The notes below the pieces were generated by a model. That model was given only the letters and a program-made list of their open reading frames with translations. It did not search any database and had not been told where the DNA came from. From the NCBI GenBank assembly GCA_039519185.1, contig CM076851.1:32323825-32387824 (forward strand): DNA of 64,000 nucleotides. The letters run 5' to 3'. Of this stretch, positions 10,771-23,006 are shown piece after piece. The stretch's first letter is position 1. The number at the start of each line of letters is the position of its first letter. Both the position numbers and the translations under genes were made by a program. The DNA is from Astragalus membranaceus (Eukaryota > Streptophyta > Magnoliopsida > Fabales > Fabaceae).

Positions 10771-13130
10771 AATTATATGTCTATAATGCTCAATTCTATC
10801 AAAATATGTTAGCTATAATTCAAAATATGTTAGATTCTTAGTTGTGTGAGGGGTTGTTAAGATAGTTCTTATATCAAAATTACAAACACGTCTTCAAGTG
10901 TCTCTTTTGAAAGTCATGTTGGTTATCAAATGTGTCTTGTGTTAATCATTTTGATCCTCAAATGTTTTTTTGTTGGTGAATTTAGTTCATAAAATTACTA
11001 ACAGATGAGACACTTTAGAAATATTTTGATACGTTCAAGGGATATAATGACAGTTCCTCACACATTCAAGAACCAAAATGACTATTTACCGAAAAAAATG
11101 TTGATCTAATATTATAAGTGAAATTTATGAGTAAATGTTCTTACATATATTAACTTTAGGAGGATTCATGTTCATTCTTTCAAACTTGGAGGTAGTATAT
11201 AAGGTTAAATATGCTTTTGGTCTTTATAAAATTTGAGAATTTTGTTTTTAGTCATTATAAAAAGTTTCACTCAATTTTAGTCCCTTCATTTTTAAGGAGA
11301 CAAAAAACATATTTTACCTTATTATATAAACAAAAATGTATTTTTATTAAGGGATGTTGTGCTCCGGCGGACTTCTAAGAAGCTCGGCCACTGTTTGAGT
11401 ATGTCAAGTTGTTTTCTTGGTCGCACAAGAGAAGATGAAAAAGACTAACAATTCAAGATTTTTTTTATAGCTGGCAATTGACTTAGATTTTTGGTGAAAT
11501 AACGGAAGAGAAAGGAATGTTTTTGAAATAATAGAAGAGAAATGAATGTTTTTAAGTCGTATTTTAATCAGATTTGATGCTTTATTTTGACTATGGTAAC
11601 AACAAAAAAGAATGCCAAAGTGAGTTAAAAAAAGAAGATAAAATCAACATTAAGCACTACTAATATTCTTGATAAAAAAAGTACTAATATTTAACTCTTT
11701 TTGAAGAGCGTACTAATATTTAACTATATAAATTAAAATTAAACTTGTGAAAAAGAAATTAAAATTAAAAAATTGATCAGATGGACATGTTTGGTTTAAG
11801 TTAGAAGGATGAAATCGAATTGAATCTCCAAACCAACCTGAACCAAATTAATTTAATTGGCTTTGTTTAATGGATGAATCCAATTCAATAAAAAACCTCA
11901 CCTTGCTCATAGTATCAGGAGTCTTTGATCATGCAGAGCTATGTAGATGTACATGATTTTGTTGTATATTTCAATATGTGATTAGGGTGAAAAAAAATGC
12001 ACACATACATAGACATATTATATACAATTATACATTCTTTGGGATTAGGATCCAGTGCAGCTGAATTTAGACTATTTTGGGTGTTTTTTTTGGGCAATTA
12101 ACAAAAAATAGGAACCTTGCTTTGTCATTGCTTCATCTTTCTGGATAAAAGTATATGGTTATTAGATCTTTCTGGTGGTTATTTGTGGTTGCACATGACC
12201 AGCACTGAGGATTTTCATTTTTGTTCTTTGAAGGAGAAAATTATGAACTGCATGCTTTCACAAATTAGTGGATTCTCATTGTTTTTCACAACGCTTCATT
12301 GGTTTGAAAGAAGTAGGAGTTGCTCCTGTAGAGAAGAACATCAAACAACATAGATACCCTAAACCCAAAACGCAATCTGTAAGCCTTGCAGTGATATGGA
12401 TGAATGAATATTCCCTGACTAAATAACACTTTTTAAGAAAAGAAAAAATGGCTGATACGTGAGAACATCATCCAAACAACAAAGGAATCCCAAAATGCAA
12501 TATGTAAAATTAACCTTTAACATATTATAAAAACTAAAGCTGAATAAACATGCCGTAAATATTTTTTTCTTGTTGATTTAAATATAAAAGTGAAAAATTT
12601 GAATAATATTTTCACATTGCTATTTTTTCATTTACATGAATTAGTGTTGGACTAAAAATTCTAAATTTCCACACAAACAATTAGCCATATTGGTATATGT
12701 AATAAAATTTCTAATATTTATTTCTTATACTTCAAGTAAGATGCAAATAAAGAGGCTTATTTTTCCGGTCTAGTACATCCGATAAAAAGAAGAATGGAGC
12801 ATTTCCAGAATGGAGCATTTCCACTTTATACTTCAATAGTCTGCTGAATAAAGTCGAAAAGCTCTATTCTTCTTTTTACCAACTAAAAAGGAGATCGATA
12901 CATTTCCACTTTATTTAACTAAGATTCCCTTCTTTTATTCAATAAAGGTTGTTAAGGTAAGTAGAAATACATTAGGAAGTATGGAGGGTGTTTTCAGCAA
13001 TTTTAGTTGCACCTTATCCTTCGGCTAGACACATAGCCATAGCCTAACCCATTTGGCCCAAGCTCATTTAATATTCAGCTGACCCACTTAACTAGAGAGG
13101 GAAAACACTAGAGTTTATTTTAGGGTCCCA
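10771..13130. other. AT-rich spacer with repeat remnants
   Basis: No gene recognised. At about 11197-11345 lies a dispersed-repeat fragment (TTAAATATGCTTTTGGTC ... TTTTAGTCCCTTCATTT). Its GGTCCC/AGTCCC wording recurs at 32214-32270 and is common in legume repeats. A 16-bp word GAATGGAGCATTTCCA is directly repeated at 12793 and 12811. The stretch 12350-12560 resembles HSP70 3' flank and is listed separately. Confidence 0.5.
12350..12560. repeat. Block resembling the 3' flank of the second HSP70 copy
   Basis: Short ordered matches link this block to 57620-57740: GCAATCTGTAAGCCTTGCAG / GAAATCTGTAAACTGAGTCT, then GACATGGATAAATGA-like words, then CATATTATAAAAACTAAA in both. Order and orientation agree. 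This suggests that a duplicated HSP70 downstream region survives here without its gene. The similarity is patchy and was judged by eye. Confidence 0.45.
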
Positions 13131-13199
13131 ATTTTCATATCCTATAACCCCCAATTTTCATCTAATCCCAAAATGCTCCTCAAAATTTACACAATTCCC

Positions 13200-13715
13200 A
13201 AAATTATGTACAAAAGTGTAAATCCGGGACTGTATTTTTTTTATTTCCCGGAAATATGCACTAGACATAAATCTGGAATATATATTTGGCTTCCGGATTT
13301 ATGACCCAAAACAAAATTCCAGATTTTGTAATTTTTTTGACTTCCGGATTTATGTTTTTCACATAAATCCGGAACTAAAAAAATAAATTCCCGATTTATG
13401 TCAAAAACATAAATCCGGAATTAAAAATGAAGTGTCTTAAAAGAAATTGACTTTTACCTACGACAGAAACTGTCACTAAATGTGAGACATCCGTGGGTAT
13501 TAAAAAGTAGTTAAACAGATTTTGGATATTTCACATTTAGTGACGGTTTCTGTCCGTAGGTGAAAGTCAATTTTTTTAAACACTTCCCAAAATTAATTTT
13601 CAATTCCAAATTTATATTTTCGACATAAATCCGGAATGTATTTTTTTTAATTCCAGATTTATGTTTGGATTTTTGTCAAAAACATAATTCCGGAAGGAAC
13701 AAAAATGTGGGTATG
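13200..13715. repeat. Palindrome-rich block built from ATAAATCCGGA words
   Basis: About ten copies or near-copies of ATAAATCCGGA occur, in both orientations (near 13213, 13267, 13292, 13342, 13363, 13390, 13410, 13624, 13650 and 13682). They form many potential hairpins around an inner foldback element (13430-13585). No coding sequence. Confidence 0.8.
13430..13585. mobile_element. Foldback/MITE-like element with about 55-bp inverted arms
   Basis: The left arm starts AAGTGTCTTAAAAGAAATTG and continues through CTTTTACCTACG and ACTGTCACTAAATGTGA. It is mirrored by the right arm ending CAATTTTTTTAAACACTT, through TCACATTTAGTGACGG and CCGTAGGTGAAAG. About 45 bp separate the arms. There are only a few mismatches. 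No transposase, and the target duplication is unclear because the outside sequence is itself repetitive. Confidence 0.75.
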
Positions 13716-13779
13716 TGTGAAAATTGAAAGTTTGGATAAAATAGGGGATATATGGTACAACATGGGGGTATGAAAATCG

Positions 13780-15060
13780 GCAGCCTTTATTTTTCACTCT
13801 CAACTCAAAAACAAAGCAAGAGCCTAGAGAGAGGGGAGGAAAATTCGTAGAAAGAAAGGGAGAGGGGTTGAGGAAAGCTTGAGAGAAACACGGAAACTTT
13901 TCCACTACATTTCTCACCCACTTTGAGTCATTACTTCAATCTCACCTCATTGCAGTTTCCCATTTCGAAACCCTCACCTTATAAGCCATCAAAAATAAGT
14001 GTTTTGGAACCTTCTTTCTCTCCCCTTCATTTCGCTTTGTATCTAGCCAAGGGAGCTTGGTTTTGAAGCTTGCATGTGGATTTAGAGCTAAGGAGATGAG
14101 GAGTTGAGTCTTGCATGTTGATTGAGAGCACAATTCAGTTAGAATTTTGGGATAAAGTTGGTGATATAAAGTTTAGAAGCACTTTTCAGCTTTGGTAGAA
14201 CTGTTGGGTGCTACTAGAGTGTTATTTAACTTCATTTCAAGTGAGTTCCTCTTTCCCTCTTTTCATTTCTAGGTCTCTTGAAGTACCATTTGTGCTTCCC
14301 TTTTATTTCATAGATTTATGAATGAATAACAAGTTGCAAATGATTGTTGAATGTGGTTGTGCTGCTGGTTTGATGATGCTAAGTTTAGCTTTATTTGAAT
14401 TGCATATATTTTGTGAAGTGTTAAATGTTGCAAATTCAGTTTTTATGATTGACTAAATGGTTGAAATGCATGTTGATTGATGTTATATGGTTGCTCGAAT
14501 TGAATTGGGTGAGAGATTGGGTGATGAATGCTGAAAAATGTGTTGGGATTCTTAGGACTTGAATTGGGTGAGAGATTGGGTGATGAATGCTGAAAAATGT
14601 GTTTCTGCTGTGCAGTACCACATACGCGCAAACAACGTGCAACAACTGCTGTCTGTATGTGCTTAAGTTGCGCCCACGCGCAACTCACCCGCAATAGCTA
14701 CTGTCTCTATGCGCTTAAGTTGCGCCCATGCGGAACTCACGCGCACCCTACTACTTAAATATTACCTAAACAGTTTTGGTAATAACTTTCGATCTGGGAA
14801 TCTGATTGAGGCATTTTCGGATATGTTGGAAATCTAACGCAAATATCTATAACTATAAATGAAAATTATTTTGTGTTTCTAGCTACATTTCAAGGGTTAT
14901 CTTGGCCTAATTCAATATTGTGAATTATGCATATGTTCAGATCAATTTTATGCTTGCTCCAATATGATGATTGCTATGTGCTAATGAATTGTTTATGTGC
15001 ATTTTAAAATTTTTATGAAATGTAGCAAGTAGCATAATTGGATAATTTAAAGTTTAAGTA
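13780..15060 (+). mobile_element. Old gypsy-type LTR remnant
   Basis: Carries the LTR motif ATAACTTTCGATCTGGGAAT (14780-14799), seen in the 40-kb chromovirus LTR as ATAACTTTTGATCCGGGAAC. It is followed by similar ATTGAGGCATTTTC spacing. Just upstream is a GC-rich word block (14625-14755). A 59-bp-period duplication (GAATTGGGTGAGAGATTGGG at 14502 and 14561) precedes it. Boundaries are not resolved and no coding region is attached. Confidence 0.55.
14625..14755. repeat. GC-rich word block of the old LTR
   Basis: Repeats of TTAAGTTGCGCCCACGCGCA and related words (ACGCGCAA, GCGGAACTCACGCGCA), about two full units of 60 bp. It occupies the same place relative to the ATAACTTT motif as the GGCGCC, TCGCGTCGCG and GCGCGACTTG blocks in the other LTRs. 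Confidence 0.7.
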
Positions 15061-15613
15061 TTTTCCATAGATACATGCGCTACTATTCAATATTAATGCT
15101 GAAGACATTGATATGAAAAGGTGAATTATTATAAAGAACTTACTTAGCTCCTAAGCTGATTAGAGGATCAGACACGCTCTTGTTCCTATTCCTAATAGTG
15201 AGATCAATTCTACAAAAGGAAAGTTAAATATCAGAAATGCTTTACATGAGAGGGTGTAACATGATGAATTAATTATGATGCCACATAGCTGCTATAAGCC
15301 AAAGAAAGATTATCTAAAAAGATAAACCAAGCCACCCGTATAACAAATGCACAAAGGAAACTTTAAAATAACAACACAAAAGGCTAATAACTTCAAATAG
15401 TCAGTTCGCATGATGAATTTATAATGGCACGCCTAATAAATTTCTTATATTAATGAAAAAATATAATACTTGAGTCCCACCATCTTCAAATAGGCCTCTG
15501 CGCTAAAAAGAGCAATTAAAATGATAACAGCTAAAGAATAGGTTTCATGCAATCGATGGCAATTAATATTCTATCGTTCTGAAACTAAACAAAAGAGTTC
15601 CTATTTATCAAAA
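15061..15613. other. Spacer left of CACTA-A
   Basis: AT-rich spacer with no recognised gene. The last three bases before the transposon (15611-15613, AAA) match 32003-32005. Confidence 0.4.
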
Positions 15614-15619
15614 CACTAC

Positions 15620-15870
15620 AAGAAAATCGACGATTTGCGACGGCGATTTCCGTCGCAAATACAGCAATTTTCGTCGCAAATTGATGTTTTCGACGAACTT
15701 TCCGACGGACAAAAATCTGTCGCAAAATCGCTCGTCGCAAATAATTTCCGACGGATTATTTCGTCGCAAATGTCTCCGTCGCAAAGTCGTCTGAAATCCG
15801 TCGCAAATATCCGTGGCAAAGTCGTCGCAAACTCAGACACCTTTTCGTCGCAAATCCGTCAGAAATTTTA
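15620..15870. repeat. Left subterminal repeats of CACTA-A
   Basis: More than ten CGTCGCAAA words in both orientations, with GACGG spacers. They are the likely transposase-binding sites of this family. The ORFs read here on both strands are products of the repeat. Confidence 0.85.
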
Positions 15871-16253
15871 AAAAAAATTAAAAAAAAAATTAAATCCAAC
15901 AGTGGTCATTATACCCTCACTAAACCAAACTTCTATTGCAATTCCTTCTCTTATACACTAGTAATTATCATCGAGACAAAATTTAGATTTAGATAAACAA
16001 ACAATGTAGTCCCTGGATAAGAAATATCACAGTAGACTAATTCAAAGCTCCCACGTTTTAAATGCACAACTAATAAGTCAATTTCTATCAAAGATCGACA
16101 AAGTATATACTTTAAATATATATTTATATAACCTACATTCCAGACGGAGATAGAGAAAAGTGCAAATGAAAAATATTAATCATTCAAACTTCAACTAGCA
16201 TACATCAGATTAAAAATCACAGTAGTGAGTGAACAAGTCAATTATCAACAATA

Positions 16254-16427
16254 TCAGTTTCCATACAAGTAATTTAAGGCTAAAATATAAAGCACAAATG
16301 CCGACCTAAGTAGCATAAGTCTCTGTTGGCTTTCAATTCTGCCTGCAGAATGGTAAGGAAGCCTCTGATGATCTTCATAGTCTGACAAACCATGTAGCTT
16401 ATCAGAGGAGCTTCCTGGCAATAGCAT
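16254..16427 (-). pseudogene. Possible captured exon of an unknown gene
   Basis: A 57-codon frame begins MLLPGSSSDKLHGLSDYEDH and continues through QRLPYHSAGRIESQQRLM before turning hydrophobic and stopping at 16254. The first 37 or so residues have ordinary plant protein composition, unlike the surrounding AT-rich sequence. I do not recognise the family. The location inside a gene-carrying CACTA family makes a captured exon plausible, but it could be chance. Confidence 0.25.
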
Positions 16428-16439
16428 TGTTCACCTATG

Positions 16440-17513
16440 AATTGTGTCTGAAAGCAAGAAAGGAAAACGGTTAATTAGACACTTCTCCAGAATATAACTA
16501 GATACCAAAAAGTAACATGCATATGATCATTCAGACTGTTACTATATGGCCATTGTCTTCTCTCTTTGTACCAAGATGCTTCTCTTAAGTGGGTGAAATT
16601 AGTGGCAACATTAACACGGCAAAAAAATCTAATAACAAATAACATTTAGGCATTGCCAAGCTACAGGGATTTCTAAGTTAATGAAAGAGTATCGAATGAT
16701 TCTCAGAGATGGAAACGGATTGAAGTCTATCCAACTAGGTTCTTTCTTTTTTTGTTTATCCTTTTGATAGAAGAATTCATTCACAAAGATAAGTAGAAAT
16801 AGGAGTACAAGGAGTTCTCCTAAAGATGCACTTAAAAGAAAGAGTAGATAAATAAAATAGAAACTACATCAAATCAAAAGAGCAGCCATGCAAAAGAAAG
16901 TACCTAGCAGATTTTCAGCAAGAAAGTACTCCTGAAAGGAAGGAGTTAAATGGAAATAATCCCACCAATATTGACTTTCAAAATCACACACACACACCTC
17001 ATCTTTTTCTAGCTTTGTAAACCCGAAGTTGCTGTTGGTCCACATTTACTTTGCACCTATTACTTGAGTGCCATTAAAAACAACAATAACATATCAAAAT
17101 GCTTAATCCCATAATATCATAACACAACTATCCTGAATAACAGATTAATTAACTGTTAGAAACAAAATACCATAACAACTATTATCTTGAAACTACAAAA
17201 TATGTAACATAGTCATCATAAAACTACAAAATATCAAATTGTTTGTCATCCAAAAACTACTATGTTGAATGTTGTAACTTACCGTTTAGCGTAATGTTTG
17301 TATCATTTTGGATGATAACTTGTTTGTTGTGCCCACAACTTCCTAATGGATCAAGTTCTTTTTACTTGCTATTTCATATCTACTTAAGCATAAATAACAA
17401 AAGTTTCTTTCATTTCATAGCTTCTCAAAGAATGCTAAATGGACTCTAAAAACCTGTTTCCTTGTCATCATTCATACAACACTTAAAGCAAAAAGAAAAG
17501 AGGCAATGGTTTT
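16440..17513. other. Interior of CACTA-A, no recognised gene
   Basis: AT-rich sequence with a short CA-repeat at 16988-16997. Nothing coding is recognised. Confidence 0.4.
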
Positions 17514-18126
17514 TGTGAGGGATTTCCAAAATAATAGGAATCCAATAACACTAAAGTGAAAGAGAAACACAATATTTCTTGTTCTAAAGGTGTGTCCTTT
17601 GGTGGCTTTCACTAATGGTTGTGTTCTTGCATGAACATTTGTAGTGAAGAGACACTTATCTTCACCAAATGGTATGAGTTGGTCTATATATAGAACAACT
17701 TTACAAGTAGAAAAAGTACACATATACATTGTTCATATGTCTAAGACAAAACTCTACCAAATTCAATATTGCAAATCATTCTCTTTCTTTTCTTATGCGC
17801 AAATTGAAGTTAGGGAACTCTTGTTCTGTAAATACTATTGACGATACGCTTGGTGTGGGTGTGCAGACCATGTCAATGAACTCCATTGTATCCTGAAGGG
17901 GATTCGCCGGTCATCCTATTGCATCCAATCTAGAGTGATTGGTGGGGGCGAATCGAACCTAAAGCTTAGTGTTATACACGCCTTGGAGTCTTGCGCAATG
18001 ATGAATTCACTTTCTCCTTTGTTCTCTATTGTACATGTTGTTTACAATTATTTGAACTTATGATTTTCTATGTTTGGTTGTTCCTTTTGGTTGCAGCATT
18101 ATTCCCATCAACAAATTGCTCTCACA
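17514..18126 (+). repeat. 5' LTR of the gene-less element
   Basis: Starts TGTGAG and ends CTCACA (6-bp inverted ends). It contains TATATATAG at about 17686, a possible TATA element. Intact, unlike its partner at 20515. Confidence 0.9.
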
Positions 18127-20514
18127 ATCTTTAGGTTCGATTCTGCATTTTGCCTTGGTGAGGGCTGCAACGTTGGAATGCATTTCTTCTTACAACTTGA
18201 GAGAGATGAATATTCAAACTTCACCAAAAACTAATTTATTTACTATCATGGTGAAAGGTGCATAAATTCTTATTCTAGTCATAGAATTTTGTGGTGATGC
18301 ATTTAGATTATTTTAATGCATGAATACATAAACCTCTCACGGTTGAAACTTTTTTAAGAAATATTAATTTTGAATATAAATGCCAAACGGCTAATCAAGT
18401 AACAGCACTAGTTCTACCAGTTTTTAATCCGTCAATTGCAAAGTTTTAGAAAAACAAAAAAAAAAATCCATTTGGTATTCAGTTGAAAGTTTGAAACAAT
18501 GTAAAGTTTAATGGAAAGTTGCATTGGTTCATGGCAAAGGTACAATTTTCGTTTTCAAATTTTAAGCATTATTATTTGTCATGTCTTTGGGTTTTTTGAT
18601 AAGAAAAATGTTCCATTTGAATTTAAAATTATGAAAAGAGTAGTACCCATTCAGTTTTCCAGTGAAATGATGGAAGTTTTGGCGAAGAAAGGCAATATTT
18701 CGTGAAGGGTCACAACACACCCGTTTTTATAACAGTTTTGTTCTTCATATTTGGGTACATATTTGAACTTGATTTTGAGGCTTTTATGGTCTAAAAGTTA
18801 TACCATTGTAATCCTTGTTTTCTGTACTATCAAATTGGTTCAAGAATCACTTAAAATGGTGCTAAAACGAGGGAGAAAATATATCCAAAAGGTGCTTGAT
18901 TGGAAACCCGTTTTCTGCATATCTGGGTCGAATTTGACCCACCGAATGTAGAAGATGATGTACAGTGCGCGGGACGATACCCACTCTCAGACAAAAGAGA
19001 GTGCAGGAGAGTGCGGACTATACAAAGCTCCGTTTGACATGCCGTTTTTTGCATTGTGTTTATATTTACCTCTAGTTGTTAACTAACTTGGTTTAATATT
19101 TAATTAACATATAAAAATATGTTTTGTTAATTTTATATTGTTTAATATATTTTAAATCATTTTAAAAAGTGAAAATTGTGATTATTATTTATTTTCTCAG
19201 AATGGAAAATATTGTGACATATTTTTTACCTATTTAGGATAGTCACTCTCCATCAATACTATGTTATGTTGTTTCATTTTCTTGATACATTTAAATGCTA
19301 TTTATTTATTTTGACAAGTATAGTTTGCTTTGATGATGAGTTCATACTTAATATATAACTAGTAGAATATATGGTGCATATATTACTTGTATACTAAGTC
19401 ATATTGAAATGCTTCTAATGGAGTTGACATGAATTTTGAAGTGTTAAATAGAATTTATTTATTAATATGCATGTATGTGACTTATATAAATATTGACCCA
19501 CCTTAAATATGTGTAAAGATATTTTGGTACCTAAGTAAATAATTGCATTGGTTGTTGTTATGTATTTTATGCATTCAATAAATGATATCTTAAATAATTT
19601 AAGATGGATGAAATAGAGGTAGAACTCTAACATGAAATGGGTATTGAATGCTTATAACAATTTTGTCTAAACCAATAGCACAAGTGATTGTCAACATATC
19701 AAAGGCCTCCAAGTGGACAATAAAAGGCAATGAGACTGGTGGTCAATTTTTTTGTGATAATTATTCGATACTATCAAAGAGTATATTAACCGATAACCGA
19801 AATGTCAAAGGACATTGGATTAAAACATAGCTATGTGAAGAAGTGGTCTTCAAAATTTTATAAGAAAATGAAATAATCTTGCAATCCTTTGACGAAAGGG
19901 TTGACAAGGGATATGATGTTTTTACAACATCGTTGGGGATGAGTTTCAAGCCCATATCTAAATAATTACCAATGGTGGAATCCCAACTCACACTTGAGTA
20001 TCATTAAGTCTTGAGTTCAATGGTGAAAGTACACTATTAGAGTAATTGCAAGTACTTGATAATAAATACATCCCAAGGTTTATAAGTACTTGGACCATAA
20101 GTATAAAGTTGGAAGGTTGAGCTTTTGCTCTTAATAGACCTATAACATATATGTGTAGAAGTGCTTATTATGGGAGTGCTTCCGATAGAGTCTACCTATA
20201 TGAGAGTGATGTGGGGCCGCTTCTTGGAGATTAAAGGGTTTGACTCTTAAAGCTCTCATGAAAAGGATACACGACACAAGGCCTTATCAAATGTGTCGCT
20301 TTACAATTCGTTCAATGGTATCGAGATCTCATGTGTAAGTTAATTGACGTTTGTTCTAATGAATAATTGGTTCAAAGCTTGTCTACCAATCTATTCGGGG
20401 ATGAGTGAAACATTGACTTACTAAGTAAAGGTTCAAATCGTAAGATACCTTAGCCGAAAGCATGTGATTTCCGGAATAATGGGATTTGGATTTATTTTGA
20501 AAATGGTGGGGGAT
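18127..20514 (+). other. Non-coding interior of the gene-less LTR element
   Basis: No retroviral domain in any frame. The stretch 18940-19020 has a GC-richer segment with GAGAGTGCAGGAGAGTGCGG, and 19080-19640 is very AT-rich. The last 600 bp look like a 3' leader that ends in the polypurine tract. Confidence 0.6.
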
Positions 20515-20703
20515 TGTGAGGGATTTCCAAAATAATAGGAATCCAATAACACTAAAGTGAAAGAGAAACACAATATTTCTTGTTCTAAAGGTGTGTCCTT
20601 TGGTGGCTTTCACTAATGGTTGTGTTCTTGCATGAACATTTGTAGTGAAGAGACACTTATCTTCACCAAATGGTATGAGTTGGTCTATATATAGAACAAC
20701 TTT
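20515..20703 (+). repeat. 3' LTR of the gene-less element, left part
   Basis: Matches 17514-17702, then is interrupted by CACTA-B. The matching sequence resumes at 26130 (TTTACAAGTAGAAAAAGTAC). Confidence 0.9.
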
Positions 20704-20719
20704 ACTACAAGAAAATCGC

Positions 20720-20985
20720 TCATTTGCGACGGCAATTTCCGTCGCAAATGAATCTTTTTCCGTGGCAAATTTGAATTTGCGACGGAATTTGCGACGGACG
20801 AAGAGTCGTGGCAAAACAGCTCGTCGCAAAGTATTTGCGACGAAACTCCCCGTCGCAAATAATCCGTCGCAAACTCGTCGCAAGTCCGTCGCAAATATCC
20901 GTGGCAAAGTCGTCGCAAACTCAGACACCTTTTCGTCGCAAAGCCGTCGCAAAGCCGTCGCAAATCCGTCGGAAATGTTAAAAAA
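20720..20985. repeat. Left subterminal repeats of CACTA-B
   Basis: About fifteen GTCGCAAA or TTGCGACGGA words in both orientations. The frames of up to 189 codons read across this part are products of the repeat. Confidence 0.85.
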
Positions 20986-20989
20986 AAAA

Positions 20990-22060
20990 TTTTAAAAAAA
21001 AAATTAAATTATACATCCAAAATACTATTTAATAGTTATATCTATATATACTAATCAGTACTAATACATAGTTACACAATCATAGTTACAAAATCATATC
21101 ATCTAGATGGACTTATACTGACTACACTATGTCCTTTAAACACAAAATCTCAAATATCATCATATAACTATCAAACTACTATAATAAAAGGTGAGTAATA
21201 TTTCCTCAGAACATTCTATACCTATATTGATTGGACTATGTCCTTTTAACACAAAATGATGCTTGTGAAAAGAAAGTGAAAACTGCTACAAAAAAAAGTA
21301 CTACAAAGTTTGCTCCAGATGCAGCTGAAGCAAAGTAGACTCTTCCTTGATGCCTGTGGACTAAGATGCTGGTGAATAAGTCTTCAAAGCCAGAGTTTCA
21401 GCTGCAAAAGTAAACATTCCAATAAGAATGAAACTTAAAATAAATGCATAAGTATATGTGCAAGTGCAACACCTACTACTCTATATAGATCTAATCTAAG
21501 TTTGATTAATCTAAGTATATGTGAGTTCATAACCAATTATGCTAAGCTAATTGAGCTGAAAACAACTTCTAATAATTGAAACATGAGTTATTTTTACATC
21601 AATTACTGGCAAAAAATAAGAATGAACTCACATAAAAAGGAGAGGATCAAGAGTAAGCGAGAACAAGAATAAGAGTGCAAGCAGTCTGGATCAATATAAA
21701 TATCTGAAATAGAAACAAGACCATCAATCCTTGTCATTCAATGGTGAAAGGCATTACAAATTTTTGGATACAAGAATTAAATTTTAAACCTGGTATTGTT
21801 GCTTCTTCAGTGTGTGCACTCCTCTTTTGATGAGTTTCTTCCATCCAACTTTCTCCCTTGGTGATCTTTCTAGAGCAGCCGTTCTCTATAATGAAAAGTC
21901 ACCACATTTGAACCTGTTTCCATAATAATCAAAGAGAGGTGATGGTGAAATTAGATTAGAATGAAAACAGGAGTTTATAGGGTCCATAACAGAATCTTTG
22001 AGAATGCATTTCAGTTCTATTTCAAAGTCGACTCATCCTCTGCCCCTTGATGCATAGTAG
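20990..22060. other. CACTA-B interior left of the gene pieces
   Basis: Mostly AT-rich. A minus-strand segment at about 21785-21890 could be an exon (RTAALERSPREKVGWKKL, then IKRGVHTEEATIP, with a CAGG-like junction), but I do not recognise the family. Confidence 0.3.
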
Positions 22061-22065
22061 TCATA

Positions 22066-22415
22066 ACCCATCAATGTTTGAGGTCCCAGGTCCAATTGAA
22101 ATGCAATCATCACCTGTTTAAAACATGTTATTAAAAACTGCTTGTGTAAGAAATAGTGAAATAGTGAAATAGATACAGAAGCAAAGTGAACATTGCTCTT
22201 TAGTCATTTCCATTGCTTATCGTGGAGTTATATATACCAACAACCTGTGAGTTTTCTACATGAATTCCATTAGTGGTGGGGATGAGTTTAGGTGAAGAAA
22301 TGGGCAGCCTCTCTTGGCAGCCATCAAATTTCATATGGAACTGAGGACTGTTTTGAATTCTCAATCCAGTCACCTTCAAATTGGAGCTCATGAATATATG
22401 CACATCTGAATTGTA
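22066..22415 (-). pseudogene. Captured polygalacturonase (GH28) fragment
   Basis: A piece of a pectin-degrading polygalacturonase with the right-handed beta-helix repeat. Positions about 22415-22205 encode SSNLKVTGLRIQNSPQFHMK, then ISSPKLIPTTNGIHVENSQV and VGIYNSTISNGND, the strand leading to the family's NTDGI and DD motifs (here TTNGI). A second exon at 22113-22066 follows an AG acceptor and reads GDDCISIGPGTSNID, which carries the catalytic DD of GH28, before a stop soon after. The GHG and RIK catalytic blocks are missing, so there is no enzyme activity. The parent enzyme acts in the cell wall. Confidence 0.88.
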
Positions 22416-22817
22416 GTGGTGGAATCAACAGCAAAATGTACTTGTTGTGAATAAATATTAAGAGAAGAACTAAGTTTTGTGAGTCATTTTGTCAAACACA
22501 TCACAAGTCTTAAATGTACTAAACTAAAACAATGTAACTGATACAATAATCATTTAAAGTGTCCTATATTGGTGGATCAGCCAGGAGCACTCCTAATTAG
22601 AATTAGAATATTATGGAAGTTTATGCTATTTCCCCATCTTTACTACTCAGGTGTTTGCAATAGGTTATAAATGATAAATTTGTATGTGAATAGTTAGGCA
22701 TAAACCTCTTAAGTTGAGAAAGGTCCCTTAACTTAGATTATCTACCAAAGCAATAAGAAGAAAGTAAGAACACTAAGAAGGTAATTGATGATAACGGGAA
22801 GTATCAAGCTTTTTTAC

Positions 22818-22920
22818 CTGGTAATCGACTAACAACGGTCCCCCATGGATCAATAATTAATGTGTCGCCGTAGCTTTCTCTTTTATCATTATGTTTGCCA
22901 GCTTGTGCGGCAGCTATGAC
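22818..22920 (-). pseudogene. Captured exon of a nitrilase-superfamily amidase gene
   Basis: A single 103-bp exon between a TTATCAG acceptor (22921) and a GTAAAAA donor (22817). It reads VIAAAQAGKHNDKRESYGDT, then LIIDPWGTVVSRLPG. This is the conserved segment that follows the catalytic Cys in plant carbon-nitrogen hydrolases of the deaminated-glutathione-amidase/NIT1-like type. The reading frame is clean. The catalytic Glu, Lys and Cys exons are not here, so it is only a passenger exon between the polygalacturonase and Ariadne pieces. Confidence 0.88.
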
Positions 22921-23006
22921 CTGATAATTCATCGATCAACAATTACCTATAAGTAAGTTGGTCAGAAGGTGGCTCAGGCTGAACACACAGAACCTGTGTT
23001 ACTTAC

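Noticed and set aside
20383..20995. 189- and 116-codon frames at the left end of CACTA-B
   Set aside because: They read across the LTR/transposon junction and the GTCGCAAA subterminal array. No protein similarity.
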